Part shown: in pieces, positions 1 through 9,870 of the stretch
Position numbering within the stretch: the first letter of the stretch is position 1
How the letters are laid out: each line of letters begins with the position of its first letter
NCBI GenBank assembly: GCA_030141605.1
Contig: JAQGDQ010000847.1
Span: 1-22,500, forward strand
Length of the DNA: 22,500 nucleotides
Source: Tubiluchus corallicola
Lineage: Eukaryota > Priapulida > Priapulimorpha > Priapulimorphida > Tubiluchidae
Reading direction: 5' to 3'
Translations under genes and position numbers: made by a program
Notes under the pieces: model-generated
Seen by the model: only the letters and a program-made list of their open reading frames with translations
Told to the model about the DNA's origin: nothing
Database searches by the model: none

Positions 1-1173
1 CACACCACACCGCACCACCCACACACCACACCACCCACACCATACGACTCCACCACACCACACTGCACCACAACACCCACCCACCCACACACCACGCCAC
101 CCACTCCATACCACACTACCTACACCACACCCCACACACCCTATCACCCCACCACACCATCCATAGCACAACACACATAGCACACCACCACCACACCACA
201 TCAAATCCACTACCTCACGTGGTGATCATGATGTTGATGATGATGATGATGATGGTGGCAACGATGACGACACCTATAGCACAAGCACCAACAGCACAGC
301 ATTACAACAAAACCATTCCAAACATTTTTCACAAAGTTGAAACTATGTGCTATAATATAATAAATAGCAAAGGTCCCGCAAAAGATTTTGCGTAAAAAAC
401 CACGTATAATCAATAATACGCGAACATCCTACCTAGTCCTCATTTATAACACAAAGCCCGTAACATCATGCCTACTGTTTGTTTAACTAACGCAAAGCCT
501 GTAGCTTTTTGCTGAATTAAAGTTATAAGATTACAGCAGAGTACAATGGATGACGTCACAACAATGCCTTTGCGTCAGCAATTTTCTAAGTGAAAATTGT
601 CGAAAATAGAACATCCAATTAACTCGTCGATACTCCTCTTGGTGGACCTGCCCTAACATATATCTTACATCATCGAATAGCCCCGTTCTTCCTCTTTCTA
701 AAGAGCTGTATATCTCCTTCCGAGAGTCCCACCGGGCGCCGCTAGAACATTTTTCCCGCAGGCTGTTTGGTCAAAATTTCGAAAAAGTCGCGAGTTGGGT
801 CCGGGAAAACGCCCGTTGCGGGGCGCCTTGGCCCTCTCGGGAATTCTAAATATGCCTACTACACCCACCGCTGAACGGGCTATCTATCCATACCCAGCAC
901 CCCCCTCGGCCCATTCCCGTTCTCTACATCTCAGCCGTATAACTTTTGCAAAAAACGGTCGAAAAAGGGCCATTTTTGGAGGTTTTTCGCCTCCCCTTCC
1001 TCGCGGTGGGCCCGATTCGAAAAATAAACCATCAATGGCACGACACTAGATCGAGACCTTTCGTTTGATATATAGATCGCCGCAAATGGTGCCCTCGTCG
1101 AAGCTGTAGCCTCGAATCTTATATATATATATATATATTAAGATACCAAGAATATTAATATAATAGAATAGAT
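1..1173. repeat. Duplicated unit, copy 1 (satellite plus about 960 bp of non-coding DNA)
   Basis: Bases 1-205 are CACCA-rich satellite. After them come CACGTG (216-221), a short GAT/ATG triplet run, a hairpin with arms CGCAAAA/TTTTGCG (377-392), a full CRE palindrome TGACGTCA (551-558), a GC-rich block around 720-1020, and an (AT)n run at about 1120-1139. The same order recurs at 2452-3615. Likeness to copy 2 stops sharply after TAGAATAGAT at 1173. The left end of this copy lies outside the window. No terminal repeats or target-site duplications were recognised, so a transposon origin is not shown. The 84-codon open frame inside (795-1049) is not conserved as protein. Confidence 0.9.
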
Positions 1174-1835
1174 AAGGTGAAGAATACATATATATATGGA
1201 TGCGCTTTTTTATGGGGGACAAGTAATTTAGTTTGTACATCGCAGTACGTAAAAATGTGTGTCTATGTAACCTTACATAAGTTCAGCAATACGTGCAAAT
1301 ATAAGCAGATTATGTCATGTAACAATCAATGAGAAATGTAACTTTCAAACTACAACAGTCACCTTGTAAATTCATTGACAGTAAAAGGGTATATTTGCTA
1401 AAACCAATAAGCTATTAATGGTGTCTAGTCATGAGAGTTTATCATGACATTTGATCAGTGAAATGAAGCTCTTGTAGTAACTCCACATTGCATTTCTATG
1501 CTAACTGCTCTATATATAGTCTGCTGCATGTTAGTTGTGCTTATCAAGTTGCAAACTGCTTTTATCAATTTGTCTAATGATAATAAAGGCGTCAACCTTT
1601 GTATTCCCAAGCTTGACAGTAAATCATGAGTTCATCCACATCCGCCAAAATTTGTATGTTCTCTGAATTCTAATTAAAAATGATGTAAAAATGGTAAAAT
1701 GTTTTTGTGTACAAATATAATTTTTGATATTATTGTCAATGATTTCGTTGAAAAAATACAGTGGCATGTTTATATAAACATTTTAGTAGCTTTAATTGAA
1801 AACTAGCCAAACCCCACAAAAAGAATTTTGTGCAC
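1174..1835. other. Spacer between the two duplicated units; no gene seen
   Basis: This AT-rich stretch is single-copy within the window and separates copy 1 from the satellite of copy 2. I see stops in all frames, no recognisable protein motif and no RNA gene. It begins where likeness to copy 2 ends and runs into the CACCA satellite with no visible boundary repeat. Confidence 0.6.
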
Positions 1836-2655
1836 AAATCAACACACAACCCACACCACACCACTCCACCTCATCACACCACACTGCACCACACCATACC
1901 ACTCCACCTCATCGCACCACACTGCACCACACAATACCACCACACCGCACTGCACCACACCATACCACTCCACCACATCACACCACACCATACCACTGCA
2001 CCACCCACACACCACACCACCCACACCATAATACTCCACCACATCACACCGCACAGCACCACACCATAACACCACACCACCCACACCATACCACTCCACC
2101 ACATCACACCACACACCACACCATACCACTCCACCTCATCACACCACACTGCACCACACAATACCACCTACACACCACACCACCCACACCATACCACTCC
2201 ACCACACTGCACCACACCATACCACTGCACCACCCACACACCACACCACACCACCCACACCATAATACTCCACCACATCACACCGCACAGCACCACACCA
2301 TAACACCACACCACCCACACCATACCACTCCACCACATCACACCGCACCACACCATACCACTGCAGAACACCGCACCACCTACACACCACACCACCCATA
2401 CCATACGACTCCACCACATCACACCACACTGCACCACACCATACCACTGCACCACACCACATCGCACCACCCACACACCACACCACCCACACCATAATAC
2501 TCCACCACACCACACTGCACCACAACACCCACCCACCCACACACCACGCCACCCACTCCATACCACACTACCCACACCACACCCCACACACCCTATCACC
2601 CCACCACACCATCCATAGCACAACACACAAAGCACACCACCGCCACACCACATCA
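1836..2655. repeat. CACCA-type satellite with a 234-bp higher-order repeat
   Basis: About 820 bp consist almost only of A, C and sparse T on the plus strand, built from words such as CACCACAC, CCATACCACT and CACCCACAC. G occurs only in isolated CTGC or CGC contexts. About 85-90 bp starting at 2018 reappear from 2252 at a constant offset of 234 bp (for example CATAATACTC at 2027 and 2261, ACATCACACC at 2101 and 2335), so the array has a second-level period. All long open frames on both strands here are low-complexity His/Thr/Pro or Trp/Cys/Val by-products. The same satellite starts copy 1 at base 1. Confidence 0.9.
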
Positions 2656-3615
2656 AATCCACCACCTCACGTGGTGATCATGATGTTGATGATGATGGTG
2701 GCAACGATGACGACACCTATAGCACAAGCACCAACAGCACAGCATTACAACAAAACCATTCCAAACATTTTTCACAAAGTTGAAACTATGTGCTATAATA
2801 TAATAAATAGCAAAGGCCCCGCAAAAGATTTTGCGTAAAAAACCACGTATAATCAATAACACGCGAACATCCTACCTAGTCCTCATTTATTACACAAAGC
2901 CCGTAACATCATGCCTACTGTTTGTTTAACTAACGCAAACCCGTAGCAGGCAGCTTTTTGCTGAATTAAAGTTATAAGATTATAGACAGAATACAATGGA
3001 TGACGTCACAACAATGCCTTTGCGTCATCAGTTTTCTAAGCGAAAATTGCCGAAAATAGAACATCTAATTAACTCGCCAGTACTCCTCTCGGTGGTCCTG
3101 TCTTAACATATAGCCCACATCATCGTGTAGCCCTGTTCTTTCTCTTTCTGATGAGCCGTATATCTCCTTCCGAGAGTCCCACCAGGCGCCGCTAGAACGT
3201 TTTTTCCGCATGCTGTTTGACCAGAATTTCGAAAAAATCGCGAGTTGGCTCCGGAAAAACGCCCGTTGCGGGGCGCCGTGGCCCTCTCGCGAATTCTAAA
3301 TAGGCCTATGACACCCATCGCTGAACGGGCTATCTATCCATACCCAGCACCACCCTCGGCCCATTCCCGTTCTCTACATCTCAGCCGTATAACTTTTGCA
3401 AAAAACGGCCGAAAAATGGCCATTTTTGGAGGTTTTTTGCTCCCCGTTCCTCCCGGTGGGCCCCATTCGAAAAATAAACCATCAATGAGACGACACTAGA
3501 TCGAGACCTTTCGTTTGATATATAGATCGCCGCAAATGGTGCCCTCGTCGAAGCTGTAGCCTCGAATCTTATATATATATTAAGATACCAAGAATATTAA
3601 TATAATAGAATAGAT
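2452..3615. repeat. Duplicated unit, copy 2
   Basis: This matches 1-1173 at an offset of 2452 bp up to the triplet run, then about 2443 bp because copy 2 has three fewer triplets. CACGTG lies at 2668-2673 and the CRE TGACGTCA at 3001-3008. The (AT)n run is shorter and the match ends at 3615. Between 3245 and 3499 I counted 18 substitutions in 255 bp, about 7%. Only 2 of the 18 are synonymous in the shared open frame, so that frame is not under protein-level constraint. Confidence 0.9.
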
Positions 3616-3963
3616 TGCGTGATTAAACAGTTAAAATTATCAGGCCGTTGTTTATTAATGATAAATAATCAATAAAGAATAGAAAGACATTCTGTGGTAA
3701 AGATTTGACAAATTAAGCTATAGTAGTAAAGTACGTAATTTGTGAATATAAAGATGTGAATTGTAATTTTATTAAGCCTCCTGGTGGAGGTGGTTGGAAA
3801 TACACGGATCAGCCATATGTGCTAAGCCCCTCCTACCCAACCCGTTCTCACAAATTCTTACTCGTTGACAGTTTACTGTAGAAAATCTGTAGACAAACAA
3901 AGTCCCACAATATCAAAAAAGTAGACAAAGTACATACTACTGATAAATAATACAAAACGTAGA
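3616..3963. other. Unique sequence; no gene seen
   Basis: AT-rich sequence to the right of the duplicated unit. No protein motif, RNA gene or tandem repeat could be supported here. Confidence 0.5.
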
Positions 3964-4274
3964 TTACCGCCATACTGTCATAGCACCATACACAGCGAAG
4001 CGTATCAACATATCGATGGTAACAGCAAAAAAGGGAAGACACTCGGTAACAAAAAAAAACTGAAGTTTCTTCAAGAAACCACACAACACATCAAAACTCA
4101 TCGGCGTGGGGATGTTTTCGACGGTGACTTGATGATTACTTTTACCTTGCTCTCGTCGAAAAATATGACCGTCAGTGTAACGTCTTAGTTTGCATTCGAG
4201 TTTTGAAGCCAATCTAAGGTCATTACACAAAATCTTCAAGGTAAGGCAGGACCTTGCAAGGCGACTCCCAACTT
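3964..4274 (-). CDS. Unidentified open segment, possible exon (129 nt at 4146-4274)
   Basis: On the minus strand an acceptor-like site (TTTACACACAG, AG at 4275-4276) opens a frame that stays open to a stop at 3964, just over 100 codons in AT-rich DNA. Inside it, GAGCAAG followed by GTAAAAGT (donor GT at 4144-4145) would end an exon of 129 nt at 4146 that begins and ends in phase 1. The exon would encode a helical-looking peptide containing LKILCNDLRLASKLECKLRR and YTDGHIFRREQ. I do not recognise the family. It lies downstream of the chitin-binding gene on the same strand but cannot belong to it, because that gene stops at 5255. It could be an exon of another gene, a pseudogene piece or chance. 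Confidence 0.25.
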
Positions 4275-4285
4275 CTGTGTGTAAA

Positions 4286-5100
4286 TTTAATTAAATACGT
4301 GTAGCAGAAAAAAAGCATAAATTATCCTATTATGCTATCAGCCTTTGGCATACTATAATTAGAATTGTCAAATGGATTATTCTAGTTTAAAGGATTATTT
4401 GCTGGACAGATCATGGATCCTTTCCAGCCTTTTTCTGTGATTTAGTTCATTTATGCTACGTCCCGTTTTTGTTCTAGATAAATCATAATTAGCACGGATT
4501 ACCCTGAAACCATTGCAAAGTATACTTGCTTGGCTCTAAAAGGGCGGCCACTTAGGAGTAGATCGGTTTGTAACAGGACTACTCAGGATTTTCAGAAATC
4601 TGCCGCTGACTAACTTTAACCAAGCTTTTATTTTTTAAACATTTCGCCACATTATAAATCGGAATTAACATCGGGGTCTGTTCAGCGTGATGTTTGTGGC
4701 AAGACCTGGCTCTTTATTAAGGATGTCCCCCTAAGGTGATCCACTAAAACTGGTAGAAGCACAGCCTAAACCATATTTCCATGTACATACACTTCCTCCC
4801 ACGAAATAAATTTTAGGCAAAAATTTGTATATCGCTCTCCGAAACTTAAAACCTTGCATACCTCTATGATTATAACAGCGATCATTTTAAAGAGCTTATC
4901 AGAAAATGTGCCAAAACGTAAATTGCGTAAATGTAGAAAATTACATATTTGCTCTAAAACATTCACAATTTCCTCTACTTTAAGTCTTTATTGTAACTCA
5001 AAAAATTTAATGTTTCCAAAGCAATACACATACTTCTGTTGTTGACTTTTTGGGCACAAAATATTAACATTTTTTATATGATAATTTAACTTAGGGGCAA
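4286..5100. other. Intergenic; no gene seen
   Basis: AT-rich sequence with stops in all frames. The short open frames here (63-66 codons) show no domain, no plausible splice sites at their ends and no composition shift. This stretch lies beyond the polyadenylation signal of the chitin-binding gene. Confidence 0.5.
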
Positions 5101-5105
5101 ATTTG

Positions 5106-5111
5106 TTTATT
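5106..5111 (-). promoter_or_regulatory. Polyadenylation signal AATAAA of the chitin-binding gene
   Basis: TTTATT on the plus strand reads AATAAA on the minus strand, about 145 nt after the stop codon at 5255-5257. It is the canonical hexamer, but AT-rich DNA makes chance hits common. Confidence 0.4.
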
Positions 5112-5254
5112 ATGAAAAATAAAATGAAACAAAATTAATGATCTATTACTTTTTAACAGTTGCTAATGCGTTACAGAATTGAATAGACATATTAGAAAGC
5201 GTCTGGTCTGCACATAAATCTGGAGCAAAAGACAGAAAATGTAGGTTTGTTGCG

Positions 5255-7353
5255 TTATTTTAACAAGAACAAAAACAGTGATATGAGCAACAAACAAACT
5301 GTAGCTGACACATTTGTTGCGGAGTTTTTCTGTTTCTTGTGTCCTCTGACTGGATTAACTTCATTGTCAGGTTCAGGTTCGGCTTCAGCTTCAGCTTCAG
5401 CTTCTATTCTAGCCATGAACTCTTCTATGTCACAGTCCTTATTAAATGCATCTTTAACTGTATTACAACGGTTTCTTTGAGTGTCCCACACCGTAACTAC
5501 AAAAATTCAATAAATAATTAAGACCATTATAATTTTAAGTAATATGCGTAAATAATGACTGCCCCGTACTTTTTAACAAGCTCGGATTTTGCTACATTTA
5601 CGTGTTTCCTACACGTTCGTACACTTGTATATCTTGGTTAACGAAGGGCCTAACCACTTGGCTGCGCTTTGACACCAGCCATAAACATGTGAAAGTGGAA
5701 AACTAAATTTATATACATGCATTCGATCCTGCATGCCTAATGTATAACTGGTACAATTAAAACACGAATACATCCACTTCTGTTGGAAAAGAAATCCCTG
5801 CTCTAATATACCAATAGAGTAATCAGTAGGGATGCAGGTAGATCAAACAAAACAAGGGTACGTACTTGCCGTCGGGCTATGTGCACACTTTTTTCTTACT
5901 GCTATCCCCTGAGCACACTGGTAGAAAACATTGCAATATATCTCATCAGCTACATACGTTGTTCTGCGCTGCTTACAAGTTTCCATCGCTTCAGTAGGAA
6001 TGGCGTCATCATCATCATCTTTTTCACATTTCCCTAAATACACGAATTATGTGATGAATCGGAGAACGAGGCCACGGTGAAAGAAAAGATTGGGGGTACA
6101 TCATTATGCAGTTGCCTGTGGCATTGAAGCGGTCGCATCTAAGGGTTGACCCTGACAGCATTATAATTAGGTATGTGAGATTATTAAAGTTGAAGGGCGA
6201 ATTGATGTATTGTATAGGATGTTAAATTGCTTTCACTTTTTCCAGCGAAACTTTTTCGTCATCATAGTCAGACGCGCCAGTTAAATAAAAACGTCTACGT
6301 CAGCGTTGTCATTTTCTTCATAAATAATTCCATTTGGATATCATTTTAAATTAAATTAAAATTATATCATAATTTTATATGTAATATAGATGTCTAATAT
6401 ATTGCAGGGTCTTGCGGCATGGTTCATATCCTTTTGTACTTTCTTGTTTTATTTTACTAAACCGCTTTTAAAAAACATGCTTTTTATTATAATTATTGTA
6501 GTAGGTCAGCAACGTATAGCACAAGTTTGTAAATGTAAATAGTTTATTAGTGTTTACGATTTGATGCTGTCATGATAGACGTAGGCTATACATGGCCTAC
6601 ATAAACTGATGGATAACACGTCACAATAAAAACGTTCTTCTATTGCACATTTCACACATTTAAAAAAGAGAAATAACGTCTTACACTTAAACATCGGCTT
6701 TTAATTTGTGTGCAATCTGTTTTGGTAGTGTTACTGCAAATACGCCAAACGTTAAGCCGCTCTTGAACATGTTTATGCTGCCATTTACGCCGATGTGAGT
6801 TACATAAATGCACTTTGCGTGAGTTATACTCATCGCCAACTGTTACAGAAAATTTTTGAATTTTTTAATGTACGCAATAAAACACACTTCCACACATTGA
6901 ATTTAATATCGATATTAAATTCAACAAAAGCAGAAACGAAGCAAACGTACTTTAACTTGACTGCGCAGGCCTACTACAGTCGCATGCAAACCCAATGTTG
7001 CAACATGGTTATATAAAAGTATAAAAAGGTTAGTTTTTGTTATTTCCTTCGTCATCTTCCATCGTTGTTGTTAGTCATTAGGTGTTACTTAAAACAAGTG
7101 CACATGTTTTTTAAAAAACAAGAAGACCTATAGACTAGAAAAAATTATAATATTTGTGCTTAAATTTCTTCAAACAGATTTATTTAATGAAATTTAAGAA
7201 TTAAATAAAACTACTTTATTTAAATATATCTTTAAATTTAAATCGTTATACTCAAAAATGATTTTAACTATAAACGTATAAACGCCGCTGTCATCATTAC
7301 GCACCTGTTGCTACAACAACCGTCAAAATCGCAAACACAAACCAGTATTTCAT
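5255..7353 (-). CDS. Secreted, probably GPI-anchored CBM14 chitin-binding protein (3 exons, 152 aa)
   Basis: Exons are 7305-7353 (49 nt), 5866-6033 (168 nt) and 5255-5496 (242 nt), 459 nt in all. Both introns (6034-7304 and 5497-5865) are GT..AG and interrupt codons in phase 1, so the frame is kept. Exon 1 encodes a signal peptide, MKYWFVFAILTVVVATG, with its donor at G/GTGCGTAA. Exon 2 adds a DDDDD stretch (22-26) and the first four cysteines of a peritrophin-A (CBM14) domain: Cys36, 50, 56 and 66, with the hallmark VADEIYCNVFYQC. Exon 3 supplies Cys83 and Cys94, giving C-x13-C-x5-C-x9-C-x16-C-x10-C. Then come a Glu/Ala/Pro-rich linker (103-115) and a small-residue region (130-136) before a hydrophobic tail (about 135-151), as in GPI-anchor signals. 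CBM14 domains bind chitin in peritrophic matrix, cuticle or shell matrix; the exact role here is unknown. Cys19 lies outside the domain. A simple C-terminal membrane anchor is the alternative to GPI. Confidence 0.87.
6897..6924. repeat. Perfect 28-bp palindrome in intron 1 of the chitin-binding gene
   Basis: Arms TTGAATTTAATATC and its exact reverse complement abut with no spacer around a central ATCGAT. The symmetry ends exactly at 6897 and 6924. It lies in the 1271-bp first intron. It could form a cruciform or bind a dimeric factor, or be the core of a small decayed element; none of these is shown. Confidence 0.8.
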
Positions 7354-7359
7354 ATTACT

Positions 7360-7610
7360 TGATTTCTCGTACTAGTTACAACCACACAAAAATAAACAAT
7401 AGTGTATAAAATAACGACCGGACAGGGCGTGCCTGTATGCCTATAGTATCCTTGATTGTTAATGACGGCCTTATCCTGATGTACCTATAATGCCTCGGAG
7501 AACATACCAGGAGTGTAGTGGAGTGAGGCAGCTGTAGTTTTAAATGCATGATGCATCACGTGCACCAGACTTAATGTGAGCCGCAAATTATGCCTGGCAA
7601 ACGGTGTGTA
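7360..7610. other. Upstream region of the chitin-binding gene; no clear promoter element
   Basis: This should hold the 5' UTR and promoter of the minus-strand gene starting at 7353. On the correct strand I see no convincing TATA box. TATAAAA near 7403 is on the opposite strand. Confidence 0.4.
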
Positions 7611-7852
7611 GACATTTCGGCACAGACATTTGGGCACAGGACGTTTCGCCACAAAACATTTGGACACATAGGTCATCTGGACACATGGCGATTTGGACAC
7701 ATAGGTTATATGGACACAAGGCAATTTGGACACATGGCTATTTAGATAAAGATAATTTGTATTTTGGTCGCTAGGATATAGTGACCAAAGAGGATATTTG
7801 GACACCGGGCGTTTTGGACACATCAGTCATTTTGACACAAGACTTGGGACGC
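7611..7852. repeat. Degenerate minisatellite, 15-17 bp unit around ATTTGGACACATGG
   Basis: About twelve units are readable: ACATTTCGGCACAG, ACATTTGGGCACAGG, ACGTTTCGCCACAAA, ACATTTGGACACATAGG, TCATCTGGACACATGG, CGATTTGGACACATAGG, TTATATGGACACAAGG, CAATTTGGACACATGG, then a 55-bp interruption, then ATATTTGGACACCGGG, CGTTTTGGACACATCA and GTCATTTTGACACAAGA. The 112-codon minus-strand frame over it is a by-product of the repeat. The left-hand units carry the TTTCGCCA variant that also marks the array at 9700. Confidence 0.85.
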
Positions 7853-8950
7853 GTGGAAACATATGTAAATATTACATAAGAGAGAGACAAGAAGGTAATT
7901 TTGTCTGTACAAATATTTTGTCTGGCCACCACGCACAGTGATATTCAATAAATGCCTCGGTTATTGTAAAGGATGCGCCTCTGATACAGCTGTTCTTTCT
8001 ACGAGGTATAAGCAGGCTTTGCGAACGGCACCGTCCGGAGCTATCTAATATTGTATTGAATTGTAGCTAATATTGGCTACACAGCACTTTCATAAATGTC
8101 CTCTCAATCTATTCCTCACAGCAACATATACTAAAATACACTCAGGCCCTACTGCTACTATTTCAAATGTTGTGTTTGCATTTTTTTCTTTCTAAAGTTG
8201 CATTAATTTCATTTTGGCAATCTTTCTTTATGTGTCTTTACAACAAATGTGTCTTTACAAATGTGTAGCCACTAGGGCTGGGACCAAATGCCACATTTCT
8301 GTCTTCAATAAATAGTCCAAAATAAAAGGATTCCTAATGTTCATCCTGTCTGCTGCTTTGTACAAAGATAACTCTAACAAGGTTTCTGGCCTCCACTGCG
8401 TATTTTCTTTTCGGAAGTGCGTCACTGAAACAACGGAAAATGTGATTGCAACAGTATATTTGACGCATACAAAGTTTCAAGCTACAAACATAGCATTAAG
8501 TGAGAAAAACTAGATGGCGTATCGAGCATTTTTATCACGTCCTGCGTCATTCGCTCGGCTTTGCTGGTGATCATGAGTAGCTGGAACATTTAAAGACAGA
8601 TTAACGTTGATTCCACTGCCAAATGTGGCTCGTATAAGCTTGTCGGAATGTCGGATAAGTTGATCAAAAAATTGCCAAAGTTTTTAGACAATTGGTCCTT
8701 TGACGGAATCCCGATCGATGCTCAATAGCATGTACACATTGCTAAGCTAGCATTTTATCTTCTACTCGAATTTTGACAAAAACTGCTGCGCAACATCAAA
8801 CCTCTTTTGGTTGATGTGTGACATCAAGCTACTTTCTTATTTTGTTTGAATTTCCAATTTTCATAGGCCTGCGTGGTGATTTTACAACTGCGTCTATAGA
8901 ATTGCAGCTGAAACAAATTTTTGCTTATTGCAAAAACGTTCATCAAACTG
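7853..8950. other. Intergenic; no gene seen
   Basis: No domain, splice-flanked open segment or RNA gene could be supported in this stretch on either strand. Confidence 0.5.
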
Positions 8951-8954
8951 AGAC

Positions 8955-9178
8955 GATTATGACGATGACGTATTTAATGATAATCGTGATAGTTGACATT
9001 CACATATTGGCGATCAAATATTCAATGATAATCAAGAAAGTTGTTGATGATGTGATAATTATGACGCTGATGATGAAGATTAAGATGCTGACGATGATAA
9101 CGTTAGTGATAATAATGATTAATGTTAGTTATAACACCGACGATGACGATAATGACGTTGATGATAATAAAGATAAAT
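8955..9178. repeat. Degenerate GAT/GAC/AAT triplet tract
   Basis: Words such as GATGATGAAGAT, GACGATGATAACG and GACGATGACGATAATGACG recur with frequent substitutions. The plus-strand frame 8818-9204 owes its Asp/Ile/Met-rich C-terminal half to this tract. It has no recognisable domain, so I do not call it a gene. Confidence 0.6.
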
Positions 9179-9690
9179 GTTGGTTACGAAGTGAAGGAAG
9201 GTAACGAAGAATGAGTAAAAACAATAATTTTTATTATATAACAAAAATGTCTGAAATCAGATTACTTGGCTTTCATCATAACTTACCTAAAACTACTTAA
9301 ATAATCATTGTGCAAAGCAAAGGTAACAAAATACTGTATTTAAACGGGTTTTTAGTGATTTAGCAGCGTCCGGGCCAGGCATTAAGACCTCAGGATGTAT
9401 TTCACAAAACATCCGCACACGTCGTTGCGTGCATACGCTGCGCTAGTGCCCTAGATTAGTAGTCTAACCGCTGATAAATTGCTGAAAATTAATTTCGTTT
9501 TCTATAAATAGATTTCTTTATATTTATACATCCCTAATAATTCGTGGGCTTTACAAAGTTAAAGAAAATATAATAAAATCACAGAACGAGAATGCTACAT
9601 AAATAAAGACAAAATAAGTTTATAAATTGATGCAGACAACTAAAAATCTACTGATTACCAAAGCTGTGAGGCACCATGAGAAAATGATCG
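9179..9690. other. Intergenic; no gene seen
   Basis: AT-rich. One strong minus-strand donor-like site (TTTTAG/GTAAGTTATG, plus coordinates about 9283-9296) is preceded by an acceptor-like TTTAAATACAG and an open 47-nt segment. With no domain and no partner exons it is not called. Confidence 0.4.
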
Positions 9691-9694
9691 ACGG

Positions 9695-9870
9695 TAGTAT
9701 TTCGTTTCACCAGGGCACAGTTCGCCAGTGCATCATTTCACCAGTCTGTCTTTTCGCCAGCGAACCGTTTCGCCAGTCTAATTTTTCGCCAGGTGATATT
9801 AGAAATAGGGCAGCATCATGTACTTAAATAGTGGTACACTTTGCCAGTCTATCTTTTCGACAGTTGGTAT
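9695..9870. repeat. Degenerate minisatellite with a TTTCGCCAGT core
   Basis: Readable units are GTTTCACCAGGGCA, AGTTCGCCAGTGCATC, ATTTCACCAGTCTGTC, TTTTCGCCAGCGAACC, GTTTCGCCAGTCTAAT, TTTTCGCCAGGTGATATT and, after about 40 bp, CTTTGCCAGTCTATC and TTTTCGACAGTTGG. Unit spacing is about 16 bp, as in the array at 7611-7852, and the TTTCGCCA core is shared, so the two may be related. The 66-codon frame at 9627-9827 is a by-product. Confidence 0.8.

Noticed and set aside
1796-2665. Long open frames on both strands (up to 233 codons, His/Thr/Pro or Trp/Cys/Val rich)
   Set aside because: They are direct by-products of the CACCA satellite in every frame, with no domain or start context.
3140-3175. 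CTGATGAG in copy 2 of the duplicated unit as a hammerhead core
   Set aside because: No GAAA half follows, and copy 1 has CTAAAGAG at the same place.
795-3499. 84-codon plus-strand frame present in both duplicated units (795-1049 and 3245-3499)
   Set aside because: Of 18 substitutions between the copies only 2 are synonymous, giving 14 amino-acid changes, so there is no protein-level constraint. Both would also start at a non-ATG codon.
6233-6300. Acidic minus-strand segment (TGASDYDDEKVSLEKVKAI) in intron 1 of the chitin-binding gene, as an extra exon
   Set aside because: No splice-site pair gives the phase 1-1 needed to join the flanking exons without a stop.
7485-7823. 112-codon minus-strand frame with repeating Val-Ser-Lys/Cys-Val words
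   Set aside because: Arises from the 16-bp minisatellite.
8818-9204. 128-codon plus-strand frame with hydrophobic start and Asp-rich end
   Set aside because: The second half is the degenerate GAT triplet tract, the start lies in AT-rich DNA, and there is no splice or domain support.
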